Source of the DNA: Acidobacteriaceae bacterium KBS 83
Lineage (GTDB): Bacteria > Acidobacteriota > Terriglobia > Terriglobales > Acidobacteriaceae
Direction of reading: 5' to 3'
NCBI GenBank assembly: GCA_000381585.1
Contig: KB906736.1
Coordinates: forward strand, 762,802 to 826,801
DNA length: 64,000 bases
The position numbers were made by a program, and so were the translations under genes. Below are positions 36,501 through 44,962 of the stretch, piece after piece (within the stretch, counting starts at the first letter, position 1; every line of letters begins with the position of its first letter). Below the pieces are notes generated by a model. The model ran no database searches, was not told where the DNA came from, and saw only the letters and a program-made list of their open reading frames with translations.

Positions 36501-38424
36501 TGTTGAAGCCAACAATGTCGTCAACGGACTCGATCTGCTGGAGTATGTCGCAGATCAGACGTACCCGTACAAACTCGCAGGACTGCCAGCTACGGGAAGC
36601 AGCGAAGGCGATGCGATTGCCGCGGAGATTGACCGCTTGCGTGATGGCATGGATGCTGTTGCCGATGTGTTGCTCGCGGAGAGCGTCCATCAGTCGATCG
36701 AAGGAAACATCGAGCGCGCGAAAGGATCGCTGCGGGCACTCACGGATCCGGAGGTTGCACCGGAACCTGAGGTTGTCCGGACGCCGCGTTCGGCTCGTCT
36801 CCTCACGTTTCGCATGATCTTATCCCTGGATCCAACCGCTACCGATCAATGGCCTGGAGCGCTCACGCCCCGCGCCATCGCGAACCCCGCTGTGAATGCG
36901 TGGCTCAGCCAGCACCTTCCGCCACCCGGAAACATCCAATGGACCGTGACAAACGGAGTAGGTCCGGTTCAATTGACCTCCGCCGCAGCCCTCGATATAC
37001 AACCGATCGATCTTGTCTTGTTAGCCGGGGATCAATTGGGTCAGCTCTCGACCGAGCTCGAGCGTTTCATTGTCCGCTTATTCCGGCGCGCGAATAAAGT
37101 CGACGACGCGGTGATCTCACGCGTGGCTCCTCTGTCTCCTCCTGCTGATACCGTGCCTCCACTGGTCTTCGACTTTGCCGCGGACGCTCCCGGAAAGCAT
37201 AGTCTAGCCGCGGTCCAGCCGCTGCTCGAGCGCCTGCGTCGCATGATCACGCAATCGCGCGCGATGCACGCATTGGACTGGTTGCCGTCAGCCGATCTCA
37301 AGACGGTGGATCCAGCCGATCCCACCGGTTCGGTCAGCGGAGATCCTCGTCTGAAGGACTTGCTGGATCTGAACAAGCGTCTGGACGCCGGGTTGGCCGC
37401 TCTCCAAAGCGCGAAAGGGCTTATTGACGCGGCACTGGCTGCTCTGGCTCCCGTGCAGGCTCGGGTCGACGACCTCCTCGACGCACTGCTTAGCGCCCAT
37501 CAATTCGGCATGCCTGAGGCATTGCCAGCACCCGGCGAAGCACTCTCCGACCAGCACATCACCTCATGGCGTGAGCAGGCAAAGATCGTGCGGGACTTGA
37601 TCGCCAAGCGGCTGGATGCGGTCAAACTGTTACGCGCGCCCTTCGTTGAGGCACTCCCGACTACGGAACCAGAGTTAACCCTGGAAATAGCCCGGCGCAT
37701 TACGGTGAAGCTGCAAAGAGCAACCGATGCGGCGCGCCAGCTATTCGGCAAGTCGTTCGTCATTGTGCCATTCTTCAGTTTCCACACGCCTTCCCAAGTC
37801 ATGGAACTGAGCCTCGCGGCCAGCGGGCCTCCGATCGCAAACCCCTCTCAGGTTGAAGATTGGATGGACTCTGTCTCCCGCGTTCGGCCCGCAATCGCTG
37901 ACGTCGCTTGGGCCATGGCAGTTTCGAGTTGGATCGCTACGCCGATCGCTAACCCTATCGTGGTCCAGTTGCCACGTAACGCCGCAGCTCCCTGGATAGG
38001 TGGCGAGTTTACGATCCCGCTGCCGGAAGGCGGGTGGCTGGCCATCATTGCCCTGCAGTCCGCCCCAAGTTTCTCCGGACTTCAATGTGGCCTCGTCCTG
38101 GATGACTGGACTGAAAACGTGCCGATGGACAAGGCAACGACCGGCGTTTCTTTCCACTTCAATCGTCCAAATGCCATAGCCCCGCAAGCTCTTCTGCTTG
38201 CTGTTCCACCCGTCATCAAAGGGCATTGGGACTGGGAAGAACTGAAGGGGTGCGTTAGGGAGGCATTCGATCTGGCGAAGCTACGAGCGATCGAACCAGA
38301 CTCGCTCACGACCAATGGGTATTTCCAAGGACTGCCAGCAATTCTGAGTGAGTTCAGTACGAGCCGCTTTGCGCAGACGCTTCTCACTGAGCGATCGGCG
38401 ATTTCAGTAGCTTTGAAAACGTAG
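33538..38424 (+). CDS. Giant conserved hypothetical protein, 1628 aa
   Basis: The N-terminus (residues ~8-85) is a charged coiled coil ('NLEAALLEAERTVGRESN'). Then comes 'LLFPVRLETRFLRTSSDSVE' and 'LCVRIWPDDISIALP', a pattern shared by a family of very large uncharacterised bacterial proteins. Long helical stretches, including 'LDLNKRLDAGLAALQSAKG', fill the last third. No signal peptide, membrane helix or catalytic motif was seen. It starts 7 bp after the previous stop codon. With the 1069-aa and 572-aa proteins it probably forms one large complex; this is inferred from the tight operon. Confidence 0.65.
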   Translation: MPPPTPEELSALRRQRDRSMADSIIANRRVQNLEAALLEAERTVGRESNQATADLRQQLERAKEEAKAAMQRHRTLNDSALAGLREWVRQTPAELVSRLPDQDPFLLFPVRLETRFLRTSSDSVELCVRIWPDDISIALPAGDLTPSEEQAGRQYWIMRSIVATTVAPSAQADLARQAYEGAWTAIATASGSYRAGWIVRQTHPTNWDGTTKPPLDLPLKFVSPPPSIEPRVARADVLPDRFVIVGSFGDKQFPEVVGAAIPDDLALAPDPAQGEPWVQRDPNGQLVVADPLRWMVDFDGAVKVGMGLRIPLAPPWDTTGFDLLMAIGVRASTTPLDGVKRVEDLLTKHRYDLGCGIVRNGTPTNNTDSAVSGWQPPTKETEQLFAIEDEPEVLIPSPLGETDGHRLMRLLGLSESLISRLPNAAATDISEAMVMNRAASFSTIFEFVKEFLSPLVDPLTREELRVFFHQNVSGRGALPAIRAGRQPYGIVITSDWQNWTESVLPRGRVSIEAKLLALLKIHRPAFQQTATSTPASPKDSSKPFDRLMQILGQLGSSAQYTSRTTVSVEYAYQQLFFGGVPPQYLVDWFNNLVNTRRPFLDRILPSVAQSEALLTHVLFTERTNPWVVPIIDQDPKVPLSERNQIVPFDGVQNYLHWLAHASLPDLKSERFVDSTGKPMSPPFALLYVLLRYSLLTAVEEGTLEVAAIAGAPFFDVVDHDPLIANIGQSQNVLRKDYLVVDAAKLGLTDVETPLASWVHLSAKTVLPGNQFAAALSVVTDANESIGLLAALPTARLERLLAEHIDLCSYRMDAWVSALYAHRLESMRSAQQQPGHYLGSYGWVEHLRPDWESRKIISSDGLPETLRKNAKTSIFESTDNGGFIHAPSLAQAVTAAVLRNVYLSHASPAAPDLFNVNLSSARVRVAQTYLQGIRNGQPLAALLGYEFERGLHERHPGLELDQYRYVLRDRFPYLAGKLTEIQVGVNAEVVEANNVVNGLDLLEYVADQTYPYKLAGLPATGSSEGDAIAAEIDRLRDGMDAVADVLLAESVHQSIEGNIERAKGSLRALTDPEVAPEPEVVRTPRSARLLTFRMILSLDPTATDQWPGALTPRAIANPAVNAWLSQHLPPPGNIQWTVTNGVGPVQLTSAAALDIQPIDLVLLAGDQLGQLSTELERFIVRLFRRANKVDDAVISRVAPLSPPADTVPPLVFDFAADAPGKHSLAAVQPLLERLRRMITQSRAMHALDWLPSADLKTVDPADPTGSVSGDPRLKDLLDLNKRLDAGLAALQSAKGLIDAALAALAPVQARVDDLLDALLSAHQFGMPEALPAPGEALSDQHITSWREQAKIVRDLIAKRLDAVKLLRAPFVEALPTTEPELTLEIARRITVKLQRATDAARQLFGKSFVIVPFFSFHTPSQVMELSLAASGPPIANPSQVEDWMDSVSRVRPAIADVAWAMAVSSWIATPIANPIVVQLPRNAAAPWIGGEFTIPLPEGGWLAIIALQSAPSFSGLQCGLVLDDWTENVPMDKATTGVSFHFNRPNAIAPQALLLAVPPVIKGHWDWEELKGCVREAFDLAKLRAIEPDSLTTNGYFQGLPAILSEFSTSRFAQTLLTERSAISVALKT

Positions 38425-38436
38425 GAAGGAGTCACC

Positions 38437-40155
38437 GTGGCCGCATCCGCCCTAAGATTGGATAACGTCTATACCCTCGCTGTGGAGCCTCGCAAGAGCG
38501 TTCCGCTGCTGCGGGGTTGGAATCGGCTCGAATGCCGGCCTAGAATCCCTGATTTCGAGCGAAGCCTTAAAGCGGAGGTTCGTGATCCTCTTTGGTTTCT
38601 GACAAGACAATGGCAATTCGGTGAATTTCAGGGTGAAGACGCTGCCTCCCCGATCGATATCGCACTCGGGGTGCGCTCGGCACCGGTCGCGACCCTCCGC
38701 ATCGGGTCCACGGATGTTGCCTATGACCCCTCCACCCCAGTTGAAACAAGAGTCGAACGCGAGCCGGTACCCTTTGACATGACACTCATCATGCAAGGCT
38801 CAAGAGTCTTCTCTCGATCAGTTGCAGCGGCCGGTCTCGGTAAGCTCCTGCCGAAGTTGATGGCCCATTTCAAGCTGGGAAGCATTCCGGGAGAGCCCAC
38901 ACAGGATGCGGCGCGTCTGCAGATCGCAGGTGCCGGATTCCTCCTCAACATCGCAGCCCTGCTCGCCAGTATCCGCAAGGGTGACTTCGGCACAATCCTT
39001 GCCACGATCACCGCAAGCGCATCTGAAATTGCCTCAATAAAAAGGGCTGGTGATGAGCTAGCCAGCTGGCACGAGAGACTCTATGGGCCCCCGCGAACAG
39101 AGCCCTCAGCATGGCAGACTGACCGCCTGAGCTATCGATTTTCATGCCGGACGGCCGACGGACCCGATGCCGTGTCGCTCACCGCGAATGAATACGGAGG
39201 CGGTCCGCTGGACTGGCACTCGTTCGACGCGAAAGCGCTTTCCTCGTCGCCCGGACCTGCATTTGACGCTGCAACGTTCTCGTTCCTGCCAGCCGGTATC
39301 GAGTTTGCCGGGATGCCCAGCATCCGGTACTGGGAGATGGAGAACGGTCGGACCGAATTCGGCCACATCGACGCCAACACCAACGACGCAGCCAAATTGC
39401 TGCTCGCCGAGTTCATGCTCCTTTTCAGCAACGACTGGTGCGTCGTTCCGCTAGAGCTCAGCATTGGTGACTTCGCCCGGGTTGATGGGCTCCTCGTGAC
39501 TGACGTGTTTGGCGATCAGACGTGGGTGCGCGCTGCCAACCGTGGCGCGGGAGCGAATTGGCATCACTGGAGCATGTACCTTCTGACTGGCGACGATTCC
39601 GAGAGCCCAGGGCTCTTCCTTGCTCCCGCGGCGACGGCTACGGTCGATGCGCCGCCGTTGGAGGAGGTTCAATTCATCCGTGATGAAATTGCCAATCTTG
39701 TTTGGGCAATCGAAAAGCGAGTTGCGTCGGACCTTGGCGAGGGAGTGCTCCTTGCAACGGAAGATGCCGGTCAGATCAACCCCTCTGCACGGGCCCCTCA
39801 GACACGCTATCTCCTGGGTACTTCTGTGCCGACGTATTGGCGCCCGTTCCTGCCTGTCCACCTTCCGGACTCGCTTCGCAGCATCAGGTTGCAGCGCGGC
39901 CGCATGCCCGGACCCATCGAAGAACCTAAGGCAGAGGTGGTAAAAGGGCCCGGCCCAGGTCTACCGTATTTCATTGAGGAAGAGGAGATTCCTCGTGCTG
40001 GCCGTCTCGTCGAACGAGCCTTTCAGCGATCACGCTGGCACAATGGCCGGCCGTTTGTCTGGATCGGACGAACTTCTGAAGTTGGGCGAGGTGAAGGTTC
40101 GAGCGGATTGGTCTTCGATCACGTTCTTGAGAGGGGCGAATCCAACCCCGAGTAG
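38437..40155 (+). CDS. Conserved hypothetical protein of the giant module, 572 aa
   Basis: A GTG start preceded by AAGGAG. Near the N-terminus 'VRDPLWFLTRQWQFGEFQGE' followed by DAASP is the strongly conserved mark of a family found beside the 1628-aa type of protein. The rest is mixed alpha/beta with no known active site. It is the last gene of the operon; the right island boundary follows about 290 bp downstream, so the operon fills the right arm of the island. Confidence 0.65.
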   Translation: MAASALRLDNVYTLAVEPRKSVPLLRGWNRLECRPRIPDFERSLKAEVRDPLWFLTRQWQFGEFQGEDAASPIDIALGVRSAPVATLRIGSTDVAYDPSTPVETRVEREPVPFDMTLIMQGSRVFSRSVAAAGLGKLLPKLMAHFKLGSIPGEPTQDAARLQIAGAGFLLNIAALLASIRKGDFGTILATITASASEIASIKRAGDELASWHERLYGPPRTEPSAWQTDRLSYRFSCRTADGPDAVSLTANEYGGGPLDWHSFDAKALSSSPGPAFDAATFSFLPAGIEFAGMPSIRYWEMENGRTEFGHIDANTNDAAKLLLAEFMLLFSNDWCVVPLELSIGDFARVDGLLVTDVFGDQTWVRAANRGAGANWHHWSMYLLTGDDSESPGLFLAPAATATVDAPPLEEVQFIRDEIANLVWAIEKRVASDLGEGVLLATEDAGQINPSARAPQTRYLLGTSVPTYWRPFLPVHLPDSLRSIRLQRGRMPGPIEEPKAEVVKGPGPGLPYFIEEEEIPRAGRLVERAFQRSRWHNGRPFVWIGRTSEVGRGEGSSGLVFDHVLERGESNPE

Positions 40156-40191
40156 TCTCGGCAAGAGTCGTATAAACGGGTAGATTCTCGG

Positions 40192-40330
40192 TTATTTGAA
40201 GTTAGGAGCTCGAACGTCCTCGAGAACGTTGCTTGGAATCGTAGCTGTATTGTTCTCTATAAAAGTTTTCGCAGCCGCAGAATCGATTGTTGCCGCATTT
40301 TCGGGTACAAATTCGGGTACAGACATCAGT
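40192..40330 (-). pseudogene. Possible integrase C-terminal tail
   Basis: The minus strand reads 'VPEFVPENAATIDSAAAKTF' and on to a stop at 40192. It is similar in its VPxFVP doublet to the tails beside both tRNA fragments. No upstream integrase body is present. Confidence 0.3.
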
Positions 40331-40441
40331 TTGGCTTATTTACGATCAATTACGCTAAACCACTGACAATGGGTCGCTTGAGTGGTTTGAATCCTACGAT
40401 CAATTACGCTTATTTATCATAGACTTACGGTGTTATCGGGA

Positions 40442-40498
40442 AACTCAAAATCCGTCGGAAGCAATTCCATGGGGGTTCGATTCCCCCTCCCGGCACCA
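40442..40498 (+). other. attachment-site repeat (right): 3' half of tRNA-Leu(CAA)
   Basis: 57 bp from the CAA anticodon loop through the long variable arm and a perfect T-arm (GGGGG TTCGATT CCCCC) to the encoded CCA. It matches 11257-11313 except for some changes, several of them compensated in stems. It lies 29,185 bp from the left repeat and defines the right edge of the island. Confidence 0.75.
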
Positions 40499-41111
40499 TC
40501 TATCTTATTTATTTTCCGTGCTTTGCGGGTAGCGCCGCCGATCTTCCCAAACGCCTCCGGTACAAATACGGTACAGCCAGTATCAAGCCTATTTTCAACT
40601 AGATAGCTCTTCTCTGCCCTTTTGGAGCTTTCTTCTAGCTTCGCTTAACTAGAGCTCAATTACGCTCAGTTTACGGGATTCGCGGCGGATAACCGGTCCG
40701 CCCAGGCGCCCAGGAAACTTCCCATCGGTAGCACCGCCAATGGAAGTCAAACTTTTTCGCACAGAGGGTCCAAGGAGAATCCAGATCAGTCCCAGGCCTT
40801 CCGAGGACTGTGAGCCACGCCGCTTGGAACATCCAGCGCCGCTTACAACTCAAGCGAGGAATTCCCAGAGGTAGCGATCGGACGCGAAGGACCGGAAGGC
40901 GATACGGGAACGTCCGATGATGCAATCTCACGTTTTCAATGCTCAACAGGCGAGCGTCCACGTGCCCGGTGTGGGTCACGACCCATAGCACCGATGATGC
41001 CAGGGAGCGCGGAAACGGAAACAACTCTACGTGAGTGAGCAGCGACACAGTCGTACGACCGAATGGAGATCATCCTCCATCGGCTGGACAAGATAGGAAT
41101 CCATCGGTCGG
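40499..41111 (-). other. Flank of the right att site; integrase tail relic, no clear gene
   Basis: The first ~210 bp are homologous to the DNA after the left att repeat, including 'ccggtacaaatacggtacag' and 'gcggcggataaccggtccgc'. The minus strand reads 'TVFVPEAFGKIGGATRKARK', another integrase-like tail. An open frame on the minus strand (40671-41048) is unrecognised and overlaps this homology, so it is not called. Confidence 0.4.
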
Positions 41112-41212
41112 CATAAGGGCCAGAGATCCTGCTCGCCAGAAGGCGGGTTGAGTGGAAGATCCTGCGATGCCTCCTCTTTAGCGGTTGCTAGTGACGTCCT
41201 CAGGTTTGGCAA
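41112..41212 (-). pseudogene. Relic of the mocR 5' end
   Basis: The minus strand gives 'TAKEEASQDLPLNPPSGEQD', which matches the N-terminus of the MocR regulator at 48418 (MSKEEIFQDLSLDPPSGKQD). The ATG is lost and homology stops after about 25 codons. Together with the operator at 41215 it shows that a mocR-promoter block was copied in front of the aldehyde dehydrogenase gene. Confidence 0.65.
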
Positions 41213-41214
41213 AA

Positions 41215-41246
41215 GTGGACCAGTCCCCCTTTACATTATGGCTCTG
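41215..41246 (+). promoter_or_regulatory. MocR-type operator upstream of the aldehyde dehydrogenase
   Basis: AGTGGACCA, a 10-bp spacer, then ACATTATGGCTCT. The two TGG(A/C)(C/T)C half-sites are direct repeats 23 bp apart. The site lies 80 bp before the ATG of the next gene. Confidence 0.65.
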
Positions 41247-41294
41247 GAGACTAGCGCATAGAGAACTTAGTTTGATTGCAAGGAGATCAAATCA

Positions 41295-42779
41295 ATGAAA
41301 GCAACACTAGAAACACAGGAGGTCAGCCGAGAAAGATATTCCCTGGCGGCAGGGTCAAACATAGCGGACATGACACCCGAACATCTGCGGTCTTTACTTG
41401 ATCGTCAAAGAACCGCATTTATGGCGGAAGGAGCACCCGCCTACGAAACACGTGTTGATCGAATGAATCGGCTCATTGCCCTAATAGTAGATAATCAAGA
41501 CAGAATTGTTAGTGCGCTCAATGCAGATTACGGTCACCGCAGTGCGGAGGCGTCGCTGCTCACCGACGTTTGGAGCGTCATAGACAACTACAAATACACT
41601 AAGCTGCACTTACGCGAATGGATGCAAACGGAGATTCACGAGGCGATGTTTGCAGACGCGGAGGCCCGCGTCGAGTATGTTCCAAAGGGTGTGGTCGGAG
41701 TGGTGGGGTCGTGGAATTTCCCTTGGAGGCTTGCATTTGCTCCTATCGGCTATGTCTTTGCCGCTGGAAATCGTTGCATGCTGAAACCGTCTGAACTGAC
41801 CCCTGCAACCTCAGCCTTGATGGCAGAGCTTGCAGCGAAGTATTTCGACGAGACGGAGTTGACGGTGGCGCAGGGCGGCCCTGACATCGGTGTTGCATTT
41901 ACAGCTTTGCCGTTTGACCACCTAATCTTCACCGGCAGCGCCAAGGTGGGCTCTGCGGTCATGCGCGCAGCCGCCGAGAATCTGACCCCTGTAACCTTGG
42001 AACTCGGAGGCAAGTCACCCGCGCTCATAGGGAAGTCGGCGGACATTGGAGATGCCGCACGAAGAATTCTTACCGCGAAGACCTTCAATGCTGGACAGAT
42101 CTGCCTAGCCCCGGACTACGTACTTTTGCCCAGTCGACTCGAACGACAATTCGTCGCGAAGGCAAAATCTGCGGTGGCATCCATGTATCCGAAACTCCAA
42201 AGCAATCCGGACTATACCTCCATCATCAACGAGCGGCACTTCAATCGCCTCAAGGATTGGATCGCGGACGCTGAGTCGAAAGGTGCAGAGGTGATTGAGC
42301 TCAACCCCGCTTCTGAAGACCTATCAGACATGGCGAGTCACAGAATTGCTCCCACTCTTCTGCTCAAAGTCACCGATGCGATGACGGTACTCAAGGAAGA
42401 GATTTTCGGCCCGGTGCTGCCGACCGTGACCTACGAAACGATCGAAGAGGCAATTGCATTCATAAACAAGCACACTCACCCGCTCGCGTTGTACTACTTT
42501 TCACATGATGCCGAGGAAGAGCGCAAGGTGCTCGACCGCACAACGTCGGGTGGTGTGACGGTGAACGATTGCATGACACATGCCTTCGATAACAGCCTTC
42601 CGTTTGGCGGCATCGGTCCTTCGGGTATGGGCGCATATCATGGCAGACAGGGATTTCTCACCTTCAGCCATGCTCGAGCGATTTATCGACAGAGTAACTC
42701 GCCACAGGCCGAGCTTTTATTTCGTCCTCCATTTGGTGAATCTATACAAGCATTTCTATCCAACGTCATTACGAAGTGA
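41295..42779 (+). CDS. Aldehyde dehydrogenase, coniferyl-aldehyde dehydrogenase type
   Basis: A 494-residue NAD(P)-dependent aldehyde dehydrogenase. The general-base Glu is in 'TLELGGKSP' (236) and the nucleophilic Cys in 'NAGQICLAPDYVLLP' (270); the latter form is typical of coniferyl-aldehyde dehydrogenases. 'VGSWNFPW' and 'FGPVLPTVTY' are further family marks. It would oxidise aromatic or fatty aldehydes to acids in the cytoplasm. AAGGAG precedes the ATG. The gene has its own MocR-type operator and is therefore a likely member of the regulon. Confidence 0.9.
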   Translation: MKATLETQEVSRERYSLAAGSNIADMTPEHLRSLLDRQRTAFMAEGAPAYETRVDRMNRLIALIVDNQDRIVSALNADYGHRSAEASLLTDVWSVIDNYKYTKLHLREWMQTEIHEAMFADAEARVEYVPKGVVGVVGSWNFPWRLAFAPIGYVFAAGNRCMLKPSELTPATSALMAELAAKYFDETELTVAQGGPDIGVAFTALPFDHLIFTGSAKVGSAVMRAAAENLTPVTLELGGKSPALIGKSADIGDAARRILTAKTFNAGQICLAPDYVLLPSRLERQFVAKAKSAVASMYPKLQSNPDYTSIINERHFNRLKDWIADAESKGAEVIELNPASEDLSDMASHRIAPTLLLKVTDAMTVLKEEIFGPVLPTVTYETIEEAIAFINKHTHPLALYYFSHDAEEERKVLDRTTSGGVTVNDCMTHAFDNSLPFGGIGPSGMGAYHGRQGFLTFSHARAIYRQSNSPQAELLFRPPFGESIQAFLSNVITK

Positions 42780-42844
42780 CCCCGGCTTTCCGGCAAGGCG
42801 ACGCAAACGCGTACCTCGCCGGAGGCTTAAGCGTAGCGGTTGTG

Positions 42845-43017
42845 TGAGCACTACTCTGGAAGTGTTGTAGGGAATTTCTATTAGCTCCGCCTTCCTAAAG
42901 GCGCAAAGTGTTGTCGGTCAAGAACTAAAAGTGGCGGGGCATTACGCGATAGTAGGGAGCTTTTCTTCTCGCAAATTTCGGAAGGTTCCATTCGGCGTGG
43001 ATGCGTTGCTGTCCGTC
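42845..43017 (+). pseudogene. Fused relics of isochorismatase and DoxX 3' ends
   Basis: The first part (42845-42905) matches the end of the isochorismatase gene at 62590-62656 ('agctccgccttcct', 'gcgcaaagtg'). The second (42947-43017) matches the end of the DoxX gene at 61345-61415 ('ttccattcggcgtggatgcg'). Both are far too short to be genes and are out of their original context, so they mark deletions of once larger copies. Confidence 0.55.
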
Positions 43018-43285
43018 GAAGCAGTCGTGATCACAAATGATGGCCAGTCTCAGCTGGAACAACATCGAAAGAAGAGCTCTCCAGACGCACAAGAATTTCT
43101 TAGGCTGTGGAAGCGATGCCTGCGTCTCATTCCATCGGCAAAGCTTTCCGCTTCCCACGGTCCGGCCATCGATCTCCCCCTCCCAATCTCTGCGCGGGAA
43201 CCGCAAATTGTTTAATAGGTAATCAACCGCAAGGAAAGTGTTTATCGACAAGCGGTCAGTGAACGGCCGCTCTACTCCTAGATAC

Positions 43286-43740
43286 ATGAGTAATGACATG
43301 GGAAAAGCAGGACCTATCCGCGGAACTGAGCCGGGCGGACATGACGGATTAGACGCGAGTGTGGCAAGATTTGCCACACGTGTGCGTGTGAATCAGGAGA
43401 ACCTCACTTCTAATCTGAGGTCACAGTACGACTTTATCGTCTGCGGATCCGGTTCATCTGGATCGGTTTTGGCGCGACGTCTGGCCGAAAACCCTGACGT
43501 GAGCGTTTTGTTAGTTGAAGCAGGAGGCAGCGACGACGTATCCAGCGTCAGTGAAGCCAATCAATGGCCTCTGAACTTGGGGAGTGAGCGGGACTGGAGC
43601 TTCCAAGCCCAAACGAATCCCCACCTCAACGGCCGCTCCATCCCCTTACCAATGGGAAGGGTTTTGGGCGGTGGCTCCAGTATCGATGTGATGGGTTGGG
43701 CCCACGGTCACAAAAGTGACTGGGACTTCTTCGCGACTGA
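43286..43740 (+). pseudogene. GMC oxidoreductase, N-terminal fragment
   Basis: Contains the FAD-binding start of a glucose-methanol-choline oxidoreductase: 'YDFIVCGSGSSGSVLARRLA', 'VLLVEAGG' and 'PMGRVLGGGSSIDVMGWAHG'. Homology ends near 43740, after about 150 of the usual ~550 residues, and the frame then runs into unrelated sequence. An intact enzyme would oxidise alcohols with FAD; this piece lacks the substrate domain and the catalytic His. Confidence 0.75.
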
Positions 43741-43888
43741 CCGACTCATAATTCCACGAGGCATCTTCTGCTTCAACGTGTCGATGAAGACGACCGCCTT
43801 CCGCCGTGGCTTTCATCCGCATTTTCACTAATCGGCACGGATACGGTGTATGCGGCCAAATGGAAGGCTTCACAAGGAGATTCGCAAA

Positions 43889-44488
43889 ATGAAACTACTT
43901 CACATTGATTCCAGCGCCCGGGCCATTTCCATCTCGCGCAGGCTGACAGCTCAATTTGTCGAAGCATGGAAAAGAAATCATCCCGGCGGAGATGTGATCT
44001 ATCGCGATCTCGCCACAACCACCATTCCTGCCGTCACTGACGATTGGGCGGCAACCTTTGCCGATCCAGCAACTCTGACGCCGGTCCAAAAAGCCTATCT
44101 CTCCATCTCGGATGAGCTGACGGCCGAACTTCAGGCAGCGGACACCATTGTGATTGGCTCGCCCATGTACAACTATTCCATTTCTGCTCCGCTTAAGGCA
44201 TGGCTCGATCAGATTGTCCGCATGGGCAAGACCTTCGCCATTGGTGCGGGGGCTCCCTTCGGACTGCTGGGCGATAAGAAAACAATGGTCATTACGACCC
44301 GCGGCGGCGTCTACGGACCAGATAGCCCAACCGCTGCACTCGACTTTCAGGAGCCGTATCTGCGTGCCATCCTGGGCTTCATCGGCGTGTCCGACCTGAC
44401 GTTTCTCCATGTCGAACGACAGTTGAAACCGGAGGCGGAAATCGAATTTGCCGCTGCCGCCGCACAGATCAACGAACTTGCGAAATGA
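43889..44488 (+). CDS. azoR: FMN-dependent NADH-azoreductase / quinone reductase
   Basis: A 199-residue flavodoxin-fold protein. 'MKLLHIDSSAR' followed by 'SISRRLTAQF' is the FMN phosphate loop; 'SPMYNYSISAPLKAWLDQIV' and 'TTRGGVYG' are the other AzoR signatures. The enzyme makes two-electron reductions of quinones and azo compounds with NADH, which avoids semiquinone stress. The ATG at 43889 has AAGGAG upstream. It lies among other redox and detoxification genes but has no copy of the MocR operator in front of it, only the tail of the GMC fragment. Confidence 0.88.
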   Translation: MKLLHIDSSARAISISRRLTAQFVEAWKRNHPGGDVIYRDLATTTIPAVTDDWAATFADPATLTPVQKAYLSISDELTAELQAADTIVIGSPMYNYSISAPLKAWLDQIVRMGKTFAIGAGAPFGLLGDKKTMVITTRGGVYGPDSPTAALDFQEPYLRAILGFIGVSDLTFLHVERQLKPEAEIEFAAAAAQINELAK

Positions 44489-44962
44489 CTCGTGGAACGG
44501 AGCATCTCAATTCGTTCCACTGCATGAGGACGTTGCTGGAAAAGCGGAGTGCGAATGCGCTCGTATTCACTATGCCGGCATCGGAAAGGGCAATTCCCTG
44601 CCGAAGCCGAACTTGCGTTCGCTCATGCAAGGTCAATAGACCATCCGTGCCTCCTTTGGCAGCAGCTTTGGGATAGCTGGACGTGGGTCGCGCTCGGTCT
44701 CACGGCGAAGATTTCAACCATACCGCTGCGGGCATTGACATCGCAGAGCAGGCGATCCTCGAATCTGTCCAGAAGATAACGGAGGGTATAGCGCATCGAA
44801 ACCATGCCATGGCGAACGCGGCCGACATATTCGTTAGGACGCATAGAAGGAGGTATTTTCTTCAATGTCAAATGATCACCGCATGGACTGCGAGTCGTTA
44901 AATGAAGGCACTCCTTGCATCTATATCCGCTGCCAGTTCAGTGCTCAACAGGAGGGGAAACA
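44489..44962 (+). other. Intergenic, no recognised gene
   Basis: About 470 bp. Short open frames exist on both strands, but none has a recognisable product. A strong AGGAGG at 44850 precedes a 39-codon frame from 44866 that runs into the start of the chorismate mutase gene; it could be a leader peptide, but there is no further support. Confidence 0.3.

Noticed and set aside
24463..40155. Giant operon as an extracellular contractile injection system
   Set aside because: No sheath, tube, spike, baseplate or AAA+ ATPase signature was found; only a DUF4157 relic points that way.
40671..41048. 125-codon open frame on the minus strand beside the right att site
   Set aside because: It overlaps DNA homologous to the left island flank, has no ribosome site and no recognisable fold; probably a chance frame.
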